A stretch of DNA of 64,000 bases from Ignelater luminosus (Eukaryota; Arthropoda; Insecta; Coleoptera; Elateridae), in NCBI GenBank assembly GCA_011009095.1, contig VTPC01000666.1, forward strand, positions 92,400-156,399, written 5' to 3'. The position numbers and the translations under genes are program-made. Positions 11,966 through 23,378 of this stretch are shown piece after piece (the first letter of the stretch is position 1; every line of letters starts with the position of its first letter). The notes under the pieces were generated by a model, which had not been told where the DNA came from, made no database searches, and saw only the letters and a program-made list of their open reading frames with translations.

Positions 11966-12191
11966 TTCTTTTTCTGTCAGTGGCTCGTATACTATTAGGC
12001 ATTTCTGAATTCTGACATTTTACTCATTTTCTATTATCTGTGATTTTACCTGACGCTTTGAAATGACAGCAGGTGCACTTTCAGAACATTCAATCTTTCG
12101 AGAATTTTCTAAGCCTACTAAACCACATAAACACATTTCATAATCAAAAAACAATATTGCAAATGTGACAACTATTTTGGATCAGAAGGAG

Positions 12192-12596
12192 TAAGACAAA
12201 TAGACAGTTTGAAAGTGTAAAAAGGTAGCCCATTTCGAACTATAGGTACTACGTGTTTGTGTATATGATGAAAATTACAAGATCTGTTAGATGCGTCGTC
12301 GGTCGTCTGCATTGATTAGATAATTGGTGAAATTGAGGTAGGTGTTCACTAGCTGTTAATAATTCTATGCTCATCAAAGTTAAGGTCTAGGTAAAAATTT
12401 TTGTTCTAATCGACTCTCACAAAAACTAAAAAACACATCAGTAGGAAAAGGAAATACAACTGTATGAACTGAATTTACCTATTAGTACAACTCACAAAGT
12501 AGAAGATAGCATCGTTATTTGTAGAAATATAAAAAAATGTTACTAAGGAAAGGTTGCACGTAACGGTTGTTTATACAAAGATTTTTCTTGGCTACA
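12192..12596. other. intergenic DNA
   Basis: No gene or repeat limits could be recognised. Confidence 0.4.
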
Positions 12597-13137
12597 CAGG
12601 GTGTCCCGTAATTTTCTTATTCCCATTCAATTCTGATTAAGTGATTACAGCGACATAAACATGTGGTTATAATATCTATTTCACGTAAAGCGATGCATGC
12701 GTCACTCGTGTGATCCAGATGCTTCAAATCAATAACTGGCTCAACCGAAAACTTTCTACACGTCCTATTTTAGCGGCGGTAGATTGACAGACAGACAGAC
12801 AATAACTGAAAACAATTTTTAAAAAGTACATATAAATTCATTTTACAATTAACTTTTATTAATCTTACTACTTACTTTAAAACTAATAAACGGAAAATTG
12901 TTTAATTATAATTATTCAAAGAACTATTTTTGTTGTTTAAATGTAAACAAATGTCAATTTGAAAATTCAATTACCTACGTTTGGCATTTTCGAAACATAG
13001 CTCAAATTTACGTGCAATCACGTCTACTGTTTCTAGTGTTATCCTAGAAGCATAACTTAAAAATACTCTGAACTATACAGGGCGTTCGACTTTTTTGTTG
13101 TAGTATCTTACTTTATTATTTCAAACGGAACACCCTG
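12597..13137. mobile_element. mariner-type termini, possibly one element plus a 60-bp remnant
   Basis: CAGGGTGTCCCG at 12597 faces an inverted end CGGAACACCCTG ending at 13137 (followed by TA). A second forward end CAGGGCGTTCGAC starts at 13078, preceded by TA, so 13078-13137 alone could be a 60-bp internally deleted copy. A GACA microsatellite is at 12786-12800. Boundaries are uncertain. Confidence 0.5.
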
Positions 13138-13569
13138 TATATTACTTCATTTTTGGATTTCGTATTAAGTTTAGAATCACTTTCCTTAACCACGTGTTTA
13201 ATTAATTAGTCTAAATTGAACAGTTTTCGAGATATTTTTATTTCTTTGAAGAAATTTACTTTTGCCTTGTTCTAAAAATTTGAAATATCTCTGGAACTAA
13301 ACAGGATAGGCAGATACGGTTTGACCATCGTGTTAAATACGGGCTGCTACATCAATTGTGTTGTAAATAACATTGTTAAAGATTGCTATGGTCCCATTAT
13401 GGATCATTAAAAATGAAGATCTTCAATCGTGGATAATTTGATATTTTTAAATAGAACGATATAAAAATTTTTGTATAACCAGACGCAAAATTTAATTTTC
13501 TTTAGTTTTTACAAAATACTGGAATGAAGCAATCATTTTATATGAAAAGTGGAAATAAAGTCTACAATA

Positions 13570-14060
13570 ACAATTTTTAGAAAAATCGCAGGGAGATTTA
13601 TAGCGATTTAAATAACACTGCAACTTTTGAACCAGTATTCGTAATTTTTTGACCTAGTGATGGCAAGGCTACGTTTGTAAATTATGCGTCTGGGCTTTTT
13701 TTCTCGGTTGCAAATACAGTATGAAAGAGCGTTCGAAAATTACGTCCAGACGCTTTTATACGGGGTAAGCAGCATGCGCATTATTGACTTCTGCAAAGTT
13801 AAAAGCGACTGAATAATCCATTTTAGCAACTCTTCATGTACTTCCATGCTCACACTACCAGGAAAAATAAAATGTATACGTGAGGCACACCACAACCGCT
13901 TATATGTACATAACTTCAAACAAAAAGAACTTTTTATTATTGCTGGGAGAACACTAATGCCTTTGGTTTTGTACGTAGCTCTATTTTTTTCTCGTTTGTT
14001 ATTGTTTGTCATAGGTTACATAGCAAAAAAAATAGAAAAAAAAAGCTCTAGTTTATTTTG
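13570..14060. repeat. diverged copy of the 3.3-kb repeat family
   Basis: It shares AATAACAATTTTT, CTTTTGAACC, TCATAGGTTACATA and related blocks in the same order as 3220-3430. No partner arm was found downstream. Confidence 0.5.
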
Positions 14061-15067
14061 AGCAAGTATTACCTCAAAGTATATTCAAATTAACTTTGTT
14101 TTTCCTGATTTATACTTTATAAACTTGGAAGACTTAGGGAATCTTGAAATGGAAAACTACTAGGTACCCTGTTAAAACACTGTTAATTAAAGTATATTTT
14201 ATTGAAGGAACAAAACACGAGATGTTAAATGTTGCTGTACTTATGTAGTTCCGGATGACTAAGAACGCATTGTCAGATAGTGATCCAATTAAGCAGGTAG
14301 CATTTCTTATTTCGAATAACACATTAAAAGTTCTGTTGTCTAGGACACCGACATCGTAGTCTTTTTCCTACCAGAATTGATTGAGACAATAATTTCAGGA
14401 AGGTAGAGATAGACTTGTAAATACACAATCGATAACATTATAAGACTTTAGATGGGTTTCCAATTCTAGAATATGTCGGCATCGATAATGCTATGCTATT
14501 TCTTCAAATACTTGCAATATTTCAGTTGTTTTATGCTTGAACATTCTGAAAATCAAGATGATGACGAAAATTTAATCATACTATAATTACTGAAAATGGC
14601 CTCTTCAACACTTCTTTCAGAGATTAAATGACGTTCAGATCTGAGACACCAGCACCTTTAACATGTAATTTGACATAATAAATACTACCTGTGACCAAGT
14701 TTTCAGCTTATTTCTTTTCTGAATATTAACCTAAAGTCTTAGCTTAAATTACTGAAGTCTCTTTACACTTGCCTGTTTATAGTCGGACGGAATATTGTTT
14801 TTTGTTAAGTTTATTTTATTGTTTGCACCTGCAGTACCCTACAACATTTAGGAATTTTTTGTATTTTAATTTATTTCCTACCAAGGTTTTTCTAATGGTC
14901 TTACATGATACGTCAAATTGTTGAGGTAAGATTCACATAAACGTTTCAGTTCTGTTTGTTGCACTTTTTACCAGTCTTCATACTCTTAGTTTAGATGAAA
15001 TGGCGTTGCTTACTCATAATACCTTATTATTCTGTAAATTGTTGCAAAGGAAAAATTGTGAGTTGTA
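14061..15067. other. AT-rich intergenic DNA
   Basis: No gene or repeat limits could be recognised. Confidence 0.4.
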
Positions 15068-15689
15068 CCGGGTAGCCCAGATTCGAGGTAAATACGAGAT
15101 ATCTCAGAAACTAGAACAGCTAGAAACAAAACTGAATACACATTCCTGATTTCTTAGATCTTAGATTTCTGTTTTGTACAATTGTTTTTGAGTTATAAGA
15201 AAAAAATTGAGTTTTTTAAATGGCAATTATAGCTGCTCTCGACATTTTTGAATTCGCCATTTTCTCGGTTCAGAATTCATCTGGTTTGTTATATTTATTT
15301 AAATAATAACAATATTGATGTGATTTGCATAATGTAGTATGCCATGATTTTGGGAGAAACCAAAGAAGTAGCTTGTTAACGACGTTATAACGGCATGATG
15401 TAATTAAAAAAGGCTGTTATTGAATATACCATAGCGAACAATACTATCTATCTGTAACGTCTTTCCTGTAGACAGGAGGTATTATTCTCCCACAGTTGTT
15501 TTATTAAAGTAAAGTATGATTAACAATATTATTATCATCAGAAACGACCAAGAAAATCTAGACACGTCTTTACTTAATATTGAAATAAACGAATTTTCAC
15601 CTAATAATATTTCCTGTGCCGATCCAGTAGCACTTCCATTTAAATCCTAACCTCAAATAAAAACCACTGCTAACTTTGCTTACACAACA

Positions 15690-16560
15690 ATTTATTAAAT
15701 CAACTTTGAACAACTTGTTTTATACAGACCAGCAGAAGATGCTGAGAATGTCTACCTTCTTTTTCAATATAGAGTACAACGCGTATCTTCATGTTATTCA
15801 AAGATTTTTCGTAAAAGGTGTAATTTTATTGCATTCTTCCACAATGTTTCGTTGTAAATCTTGCAGAGTATGTACTGGTATCTTGAAAATGATGTTTTTA
15901 ACAACGGAAAAAGAATCAAGAAGACTGAGATTACGCGACCTTGTTAGATATAGATCTTGTGAGATTAGTTTTTATCAGAAAATTCTCTCAAAAATTCCAA
16001 AATGGTTCGAGTTATGTATACGTGTGGTTGGGCATTGTGCTGCTGAAAGTAACTACTGCAGTTCATTATCGTGCAATCGATCAATAAACGGTTGTAATAC
16101 ATATGTTATTCTAATATCTTTCAGCACTGACGAAATCCTAAAAAAAGATGGAACCGATTATTCTCTTTCGTGAAAGAGTCATCTACACCTATCTTGAGGC
16201 AATGCAAGGGAGTTTCTCTGATAAAATTAGTTTGTGAGTTCACGTATTCGGATAAATAAAATAATGACTCATCTGAGAAGAACGTCAAAAAGTGTTTTCG
16301 CCAAGATTGTTCCGAAACCAGTTGCAGCAATGCAGCTTTTTTATTGTAATCTGGTGGCAAGATTTTCTGATAAAGAGAAACATATCCAAATCCTTTTTTA
16401 AAATGGATTGACACGTACCATAACTGAGATTGGTTTTTTATGATAGCTTCCGAAGTGACAACGTTTGTTCTTCCCCCACTCGAGCTCTGAACTTGTCCAA
16501 TGATATGATATCATCAGTTCGAACTCGCTTTCTACCGACTCCCTTTCTCCTTCCTACACT
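15690..16560 (-). pseudogene. insect mariner-like transposase, decayed
   Basis: Blocks in order on the minus strand are: VGRKRVRTDDIISLDKFRAR (HTH region, near 16450-16560), LYQKILPPDYNKKAALL, HFLTFFSDESLFYLSEYVNS (first catalytic Asp in SDESLF), PLHCLKIGV, a shifted AQCPTTRI (position of QQDGAPAH), and IVEECNKI near the end. This is the order of insect mariner/IS630-type transposases. Multiple stops and frameshifts; the region of the third acidic residue is degraded. Confidence 0.75.
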
Positions 16561-16873
16561 ACCTTCACAGATTAAATAAAAGTCAGATATTTCACTCCCT
16601 ATACCACCAATGTTCCCATTTTTTGTCTCTGCGCATGTACATTTGCAGCTCTGGGAGTTTACCACGCCTACTCTATTACGCGCGTTTCATGAAAAGTGCA
16701 TACCACGCTTTGTTGCTTGCGCAGTACATGTCAAAATCGCAAGCTCTGGGAGTTGCTTGGAAAGAGAGAGCAATAGAATTTATAAATTTGTTGAGGTGCA
16801 ACATCTGACTTTTATTTAATCTGTGCTACCTTTTTGTTAAAAATTAGTAACAGACGATGAAAAATTGACAATA

Positions 16874-17304
16874 GAGAGTTTGAGCAAATTCACGTTAAAC
16901 ATCCTGTTAACGATAAAGTCACATGACCAAATACGGTAAAGGTTTAGCGGGCAAGTAACATTTAAAGAGTTTGAGCAAACAACCGACAATATACCAACGT
17001 TAATGGAACCTAACATAACCTGACGATTTAAGTGGATGTCGTTATTTAAAAAAACACGTTTTCAATTTATTCATTTATTATTATTAAATTAGTAACAGTG
17101 AAAATATCGTCAAAATGTACATGCTCGAAGTACGCGCCACAACTTACTAATCTCACAAACCTAGTTACCGTATACGGTATTTGCTTCCTTATTTGCAAGA
17201 AAATAGCGGGCTCCGATAAATTTTAGCGTTACGATAATGTTCTGAGCATGCGTAGTTGTCACAAAATAACGTTATCGTATAGCGTCAAGTGTGCTCAAAC
17301 TCCC
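16874..17304. mobile_element. nested MITE with GAGAGTTTGAGCA ends
   Basis: GAGAGTTTGAGCA at the left and its inverted form TGCTCAAACTCCC at the right are flanked by TA (16872-16873, 17305-17306). It lies inside the 3.8-kb element, so it inserted later. Confidence 0.7.
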
Positions 17305-18904
17305 TAATACCTAAAGTTAAAGATTTTGCTTTTGAAATATTCAAATCAGTTATTCCATTTATTTTCAATTTAATCATACAATTGGAATTCATTTTCTGCA
17401 CAAGATCTACTACGTAATTCAGTTTCAGTTGAGAGGTTCGATTAATATATAACATGAACATAACCTAGAACTTACAAAAATTTAAAATTAGCCCCATTAG
17501 CTCGATTTTGCGTTCGGTTACAACCATGTGCTCTAAAAACTCTAAAACCACATTACAGGAAATCTGCTCCCATCTCGTACGTCGAAAACGAACGTACCTT
17601 TGATTATGTTACTTAATGCAAAATTTGACAGTTACAAAAATAAAAGTTTATTTGATTTTTTTGTTTTATTACTGTATGTATTAATGAAAGACACCGCTTT
17701 TGATTTTTATAGTCAGAACTGATAACAATAATTCTTGATCATACTTTATTTATTACAGAAAAGAGAAGAAAAACACTAAAAAGTCGTCGTATTGAGTTTC
17801 ACTGTATGCAATACACAACTCACATCTTTCTTTTATAGCGTTTATCGTTAAAGATGTATATATTGAGCTTAGTTCATCACACAGCAAAGTGTGTGACGAC
17901 AGTGATATTTATCTCCCAATCAAGAGAACTTATAAGAGGGCGATACCTGCCTAATCGAGAGCCAGTTTATTGGCCCGTGAGTTCAAATTCACTTGTTTGT
18001 AAAGTTATATTTTAAAAAGTTCCTTATCAAGAGGCTATGGAGTACCAGTGTTCCATCTAGCTGAAACTAGACAGAGGTTCTTTCATTAAGAAGCTTGTTA
18101 ACTAAAGATCCGAACAAATAATTGTTGAGCAATTCCACGAAAACGTTATTAACAAGTATTTTCTTGTTTCTCTAAAAACCATGCAAATTGTAGTAAAACA
18201 CGCACATTACGTACATACGTATATAGCGTACTTAAGATGCTTCTTCCAATCTATCATTTGACTGTTACAATGTACTCATTTATTACTCCTGTTGTAACAT
18301 ACGCAAAATCCTGTCCCCGCAGCGCATAGTTTTGTTTATAACGTACTTTTATATCCTAATGTGAAGGTTAAACGTCACTTAAATTTAAAAAAACAAAACG
18401 ACGTGAGATTTAATTTCAAATGATATCAACGTTGAGGTATTCGGAATTCAAGAACTGCTCAGTTTGTGTCTTTCTTACTTCTACAGAAAGCACCCAAAAA
18501 GCGTCGTCACCGAGTTGTGACGATTGCTTAAACAGATTCGGGTAAGGGCGCGATACCTGGAAAATATTGACAGCACAGACAGAAAGATAGACCAGTTTAG
18601 ATTATTTTTGATATATTTTTTTAAAACGAACTTCTATTATAACGTACTGTTTCTTTTGATCCTGGCTAAACTTCAAACCATACAAGAAATCTTCCTAGAT
18701 TTGTTTTCCAATTTATCAAATAATGAATAACGTATAGTGCTCTACCCTGTAATGAAGATGATGAAAAATTCAATTTTCGTCTATAACTCAAAAACAAAAG
18801 AACATATTTAAACTCTCACTGCAGAAAAAAGTATTCATTTTTTTCTAGTTTTTTTAGTTTCTGAAATATCCTGCATTTACCTACCTCAAATTTGGGCCAC
18901 CCTA

Positions 18905-21710
18905 TATTTGTACAAGTGTTAATAATTTCACGTTTAGGCATTTGACTAAACAAATTATGAATACCTCTTTCTATTTCCCATTTTATCTGTATATTATTCT
19001 TAGAAACCTTTAGACGAGGTTAAGTTATCAACAACAATCTAATTTTTTTCTTTCAATGGTAACTCTGAAAACTTTTTTTGCCTGAAAACGTTTCGATGTA
19101 TATTTGTGTACAATGTGTTGTTTTCCACGTGCTTACTCTAGTGATTATAAGAGATATAGTGATCAGAATGGCGATTTTATTTTGTTTTTCCGGTGTAACC
19201 AAAAGTTCAAAATTTGTTAGTTTCTCGAGTATGCTAACGTTCTTTTCGTGTCGAAATAATAAAAACCATTATACCATGTTATAAGATCATTACCCTTAAA
19301 TACAGAAAGAAAATTCATTTTCTTAATGCAACTCTAGTTGGTTTAACTACCAAAAGAGAAGAGGTCAGAGGAAGAGAATTTTAAAGACTTTTCAATAAAT
19401 GTTATTTTAATGTACCTGTATATTTTGAAAAATGACAAAAATATTCTCAAAAATAGGTCTGGCACACAATATCTCAAAGAGGAGATTCTAAAAACTTAGT
19501 TATCGTCTTCGTTTTGTTTTCTATGCTGCTCTCATTATTAACATGATAAATAATATCAAATTGTAAATTTGTAAACCTCATGTAGGGGTGACCTTTTCTG
19601 GTGAGGAAAGAAGTGAAGCACCATAACGAAATATTTGAAGGAGCATTATTTCACGTTCAGTTCTAATTGAGATTTTTAAATAAAATGAAGATACGAAGAC
19701 AATTTCTAGTAATTGAGAAGCTAAGTACCTAATAACGATCGATGAAATGTAATCTTTTACACATCCGATTATAGCTGGCTTGACTAAACCAGAATTTTTT
19801 TTATATTATAAATAAAAGAAATGGGCAATTAACCAGCATAATACGTAGATTGTTGATTATTAAATTTAACATTTGTGATGTATTTCTTTACGATCTACAG
19901 ATTATTCTCTAATTATGCTTTTTTCTTCATTCTAGCGTATACTGACAATGAAGTATTGTGCAAGTTACGTCCGTATGTTAATTAGAAAATCACGCTTGGT
20001 CAGTAGTATCTGAAACAGCAGCTTAAATACAGGTAAGTTAAAAAGTTTATTTTTTAAACATAAATTATTTATTCATTTACTAGTTTTACGAAAGTTTTAA
20101 GGACTAGAAAATCCTCTACACGATTTATTTGTTTATTGAAGATTGCTGTTTTTTTATTGCTATAGTGTATTCCATAACTTAATACTATAAGGTATAGTCG
20201 CACTTTCACTTCATACATTGAAGACTGGCGAAATTGGTTTCTGCCAAAGGTTATATACTAGTTTCTGTTTCGGTTGGTTACCGATGCATAGTGTTAAGGT
20301 TCTTTGATCCATATTAGACATGCAGTTTATTGGCTTTAAAGTTTTGAGAGAATGTTCCTTCTGCTTTATTCAACGTACTTGGTTTTTGGTTCAATTCATG
20401 TGGCGTTGTTATAATTCCTTTTAATCTCCATTATGATCTCTGGCACTTGGACAATAATTATTCTAGTTTATCCTTTTTATGGGATAGTTGCACTTGCACT
20501 TCATATGTTTTATTTTTTAGCTGAGGTACAGTATTTCTTTCATTATCATGTGTTTACAACGGACAACTCCACATTTTCTTCTTGATCAAAAAGCTTACAA
20601 GACGTCAAATTGGGACAATAGCAAAGGAGATTCATAGTTCAATCATAATTGTACACCGGTAGATGTTCTAAATATAAGTAAATAAATCGCATTTATAGAG
20701 AAGTTAGGGAATGTTTGTTTTCGGAGAACTTGTTTGGAGTGAGTTTATAACCTTTCCCTATTTTGACAAAATTTTCTAATATTAAATTAATCGTGAAAAA
20801 CGTTAACAATAAAACTTCTGGAATGAATTGGTTTATATGTATGGTTTTATTTGTACAACATATACTGTACTGATTTAGCAGAAATTCACTAACTCAATCG
20901 TGACGATCATACAAAACTAGTCTTTAGTGACAATAAAGAAGATGAGCAGCCAAGTCTTTAAGATTGGTAGTTCTTTTACGCCTTTCTTTTGCTGTCAGTA
21001 GCATATCTTTTTATAAATATCCAGATAAGTATTTCTCAAACTATACTTTACTGAGCACTGGTCCCTAGCAAGAGCAAGAGCAACGTTTTACAATTTTCGA
21101 TAACAAAATCATGAAGATACTTTAATTTATCGAAAGATACCCTTTGGTGGTAGAAAACTGTTGTGACCTGGAAATGATAGGGCGCAAGTGGTGTAGAAAT
21201 GTGCGTGGCTCAGCAGATGAAATATCTCAGGGTATAATAGGCTGAATTTTTTGGACTGGTTAGTCTTTTTTGGACCAATTAGAATTTTCTGACTTTTGAA
21301 TAACCAGATTTGGTTACATTTTTTGAATCAACAAAATTGCAGTTGCATTTTGTTAAAACGCTTTTCTTATTTTTCTTTGCCTTTCAATCTATGATCTTAG
21401 CACGCAGAAAATTTAACCCGACGAATAGATCTCGCACATTATTTTTGAATTTTAGATCTTTCGAACTGGTTAAGTATTTTGGACCGATGCGATCGTGATT
21501 TTTCTATATCGATTACGTTTTCTGGTTCTTTCTTTTAAATTCATTGTACTTCTCAGTTCTATTGTGGTTTTTGTTTCAGCATCGGGTCTTCCAAGCCTTT
21601 TAATTTTTTGGTTAGTTGGAATTTTCAGGCCAATTGGACTTTTTGGATATTATCCGAATCTGACTGTGCTCCTTGTGAACCAAAAATGACATTGTGCTCT
21701 GCAACACATA
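18905..21710. other. intergenic DNA with weak repeats
   Basis: The motif TATAGTCGCACTTTCACTTCATA near 20193 has a diverged direct copy near 20487. One exon-like segment (19936-20032) is listed separately. No gene was recognised. Confidence 0.35.
19936..20032 (+). other. orphan exon-like segment
   Basis: The 97-bp segment is bounded by a polypyrimidine acceptor (TTTTTTCTTCATTCTAG|) and a near-perfect donor (ACAG|GTAAGT). It is not open throughout in the frame tested. It could be an untranslated or noncoding-RNA exon, or chance. Confidence 0.3.
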
Positions 21711-21720
21711 CATACGTTAA

Positions 21721-22366
21721 CAAGGGCGTACGCAGGATTTTCGTTAGGGGGGCAAAGAGATTGAAACTAAAAGTCATTTTTTCCAAACACTGTCAACCAA
21801 GAGTTGACAGCATATATTGACATAATATTTAAATATTTATGTTAACTGGAAATTATGATTATTTTTCAAAACAAAAGTTACAAAAATTTAAAAAAAGCAT
21901 TATATTAGTATAAAAAACTACCACGTTCCAAATTTACTCAAAAATTATATTAGCATGTTTCAACTACACCTGCAAAAAAGACAACACGATTTTTTAACAA
22001 ATTTGAAACTCAGTCGCTTTTTTATTGAAACACAATGTGTTTCAATTAAATTAAAAAATCATGTTAGCTTTTTTGCAGGTGCAGCTGCAACATGGTAATC
22101 TGATTTTTGAGTAAATTTGGAACTTAGTCGTATTTTATACTAATATAATGCGTTTTTTAAAATTTTCTTCGTTACTGTTGGTAACATCAAAATTATATTA
22201 CCATTATTGGAGGTTTTGAAACAATCAGACAATTTTATCGAGTGACATTTTGTCCTAAGACCAATAATAAAAAAGTATTTCCTCTTGTAAACTCAATCCG
22301 AGGACATACTGTATATTTCTTCCGCAGTTAGAGGGGCCCCCGCCCCACCCCCTGCGTACGCCCATG
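21721..22366. mobile_element. hAT-like MITE enclosing a large palindrome
   Basis: The ends are CAAGGGCGTACGCAGG and (inverted) CATGGGCGTACGCAGG. Related TACGT-containing octamers flank it, but the exact target duplication is ambiguous. Inside, about 130-bp arms (around 21880-22015 and 22025-22170) are inverted copies sharing GCATTATATTAGTATAAAA, TTCCAAATTTACTCAAAAAT and CACCTGCAAAAAAG. Confidence 0.7.
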
Positions 22367-22372
22367 CATACG

Positions 22373-22570
22373 TACAGCTTTTTGCATAAATAATGTTGCA
22401 AATAATTTCTTTAATGAAGCAATTAACTAAATATACGAACTCTAATTTTATATTAATTATGTAAATTTTGTGCAATTAATGCTAAATCAGATTTCGTGTA
22501 TCAATCAATCAATTCATTCGTTAAGAGGATGTACTACGACATTATTTATGCAAAAAGCTGTACATGCATA
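22373..22570. repeat. short inverted-repeat element beside the hAT-like MITE
   Basis: TACAGCTTTTTGCATAAATAATG at 22373-22395 recurs inverted at 22540-22562. The hAT-like element abuts its left end. Confidence 0.55.
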
Positions 22571-23194
22571 CAAGCTTGAGAAATACCGATCTAGATGGTT
22601 TTTCAGCTGATTATTTTGTGTTATGAGTTGGCATAACTGTAATATCATTTTGATATGTTTTGTTAGAGGAGTTTCCTGGTATAACCACAATTATTCTTAT
22701 TTTTATGACCTACTGTAAGCGCTCTTCTATGGTATTGTCATCAATATCATGGAAATCTTTAACTCATTGCATATTTGTGGTAATGCTTTATACCACTTTT
22801 CTAATTTAAAATTGTTTTTAATGATGCTAATACTGTAAAACAGGAATACTTTAAATTTGTGTTTTTATTGACTAAAACTACTTCATAGAAGTTGTATCTA
22901 AAATTGTATTCAGCCTAAAAATGAGGCATTAAAGAGTGCAAGAGGGAGATATTAGATCTTAAAATTTGTCTATTTCAATTATTTTATTGCTACTAATAGC
23001 TTAAGTAGTTTTTTTATTTCACTTTAATAATTTAAGTTGCATACTCAAATCGACTAAATATTTGCAAAACCCTAGTAAAGATAATGACTCATCTGATAAT
23101 CCCATGGTTAGTGTTTCGAGTTCCCCCCTTGGTAATAATAAAAGCATTACCGAGACGAAATGAATCTACCAGCTGTATGCGCGATTCTCTCTTT
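22571..23194. other. intergenic DNA upstream of cib promoter
   Basis: It is AT-rich, with nothing recognised until the CpG-richer stretch near 23150. Confidence 0.4.
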
Positions 23195-23378
23195 CTCCCT
23201 CCTTTATAATGCGGCGGCGTCACTCTTACCGAACCAACACCCATTTTGAAAACTGTACGGCAAACATTTAGTGCATTGCGCTGGTACTTGACTGACGTAG
23301 CAACCGCTCAATCGTTATCAAATCCAATTAAATCTAGAGTTTTTCGCTTGTTTTAGTGTATTTTATCAGATAAAGAAG
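23195..23378 (+). promoter_or_regulatory. cib: probable cib promoter and untranslated first exon
   Basis: A local GC- and CpG-richer island (about 23150-23340) sits in AT-rich surroundings, with a TATAAT-like box at 23205-23210. It ends at an excellent splice donor AAGAAG|GTAAGG (23379). The cib start codon lies immediately behind an acceptor, so a noncoding upstream exon is required; this is the best candidate seen. It implies a 10.6-kb first intron. The link is inferred from the signals and was not seen in a transcript. Confidence 0.45.

Larger units (their letters stand above)
10108..12191 (-). mobile_element. mariner-like element with Stowaway-like ends (DD39D-type)
   Basis: The inverted ends share AAATAGTTGTCACATTT; the left reads CCCCTCTCTTCCC and the inverted right CTCCTTCTGATCC, resembling the CTCCCTCCGTCCC ends of plant mariner-like/Stowaway elements. 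TA flanks both ends (10106-10107, 12192-12193). It carries a broken transposase on the minus strand and a nested foldback repeat. Confidence 0.8.
15068..18904 (-). mobile_element. 3.8-kb mariner-type element with about 190-bp inverted ends
   Basis: The left end CCGGGTAGCCCAGATT and inverted right end TAGGGTGGCCCAAATTTG are flanked by TA (15066-15067 and 18905-18906). Inverted similarity continues inward about 190 bp (shared AGAAACTA and TGTTTTTGAGTTATA). Inside are a dead transposase on the minus strand and at least one later MITE insertion, which explains the unusual length. Confidence 0.75.

Noticed and set aside
15676-16173. Plus-strand open frame of 165 codons
   Set aside because: It is the antisense shadow of the decayed minus-strand transposase at the same place.
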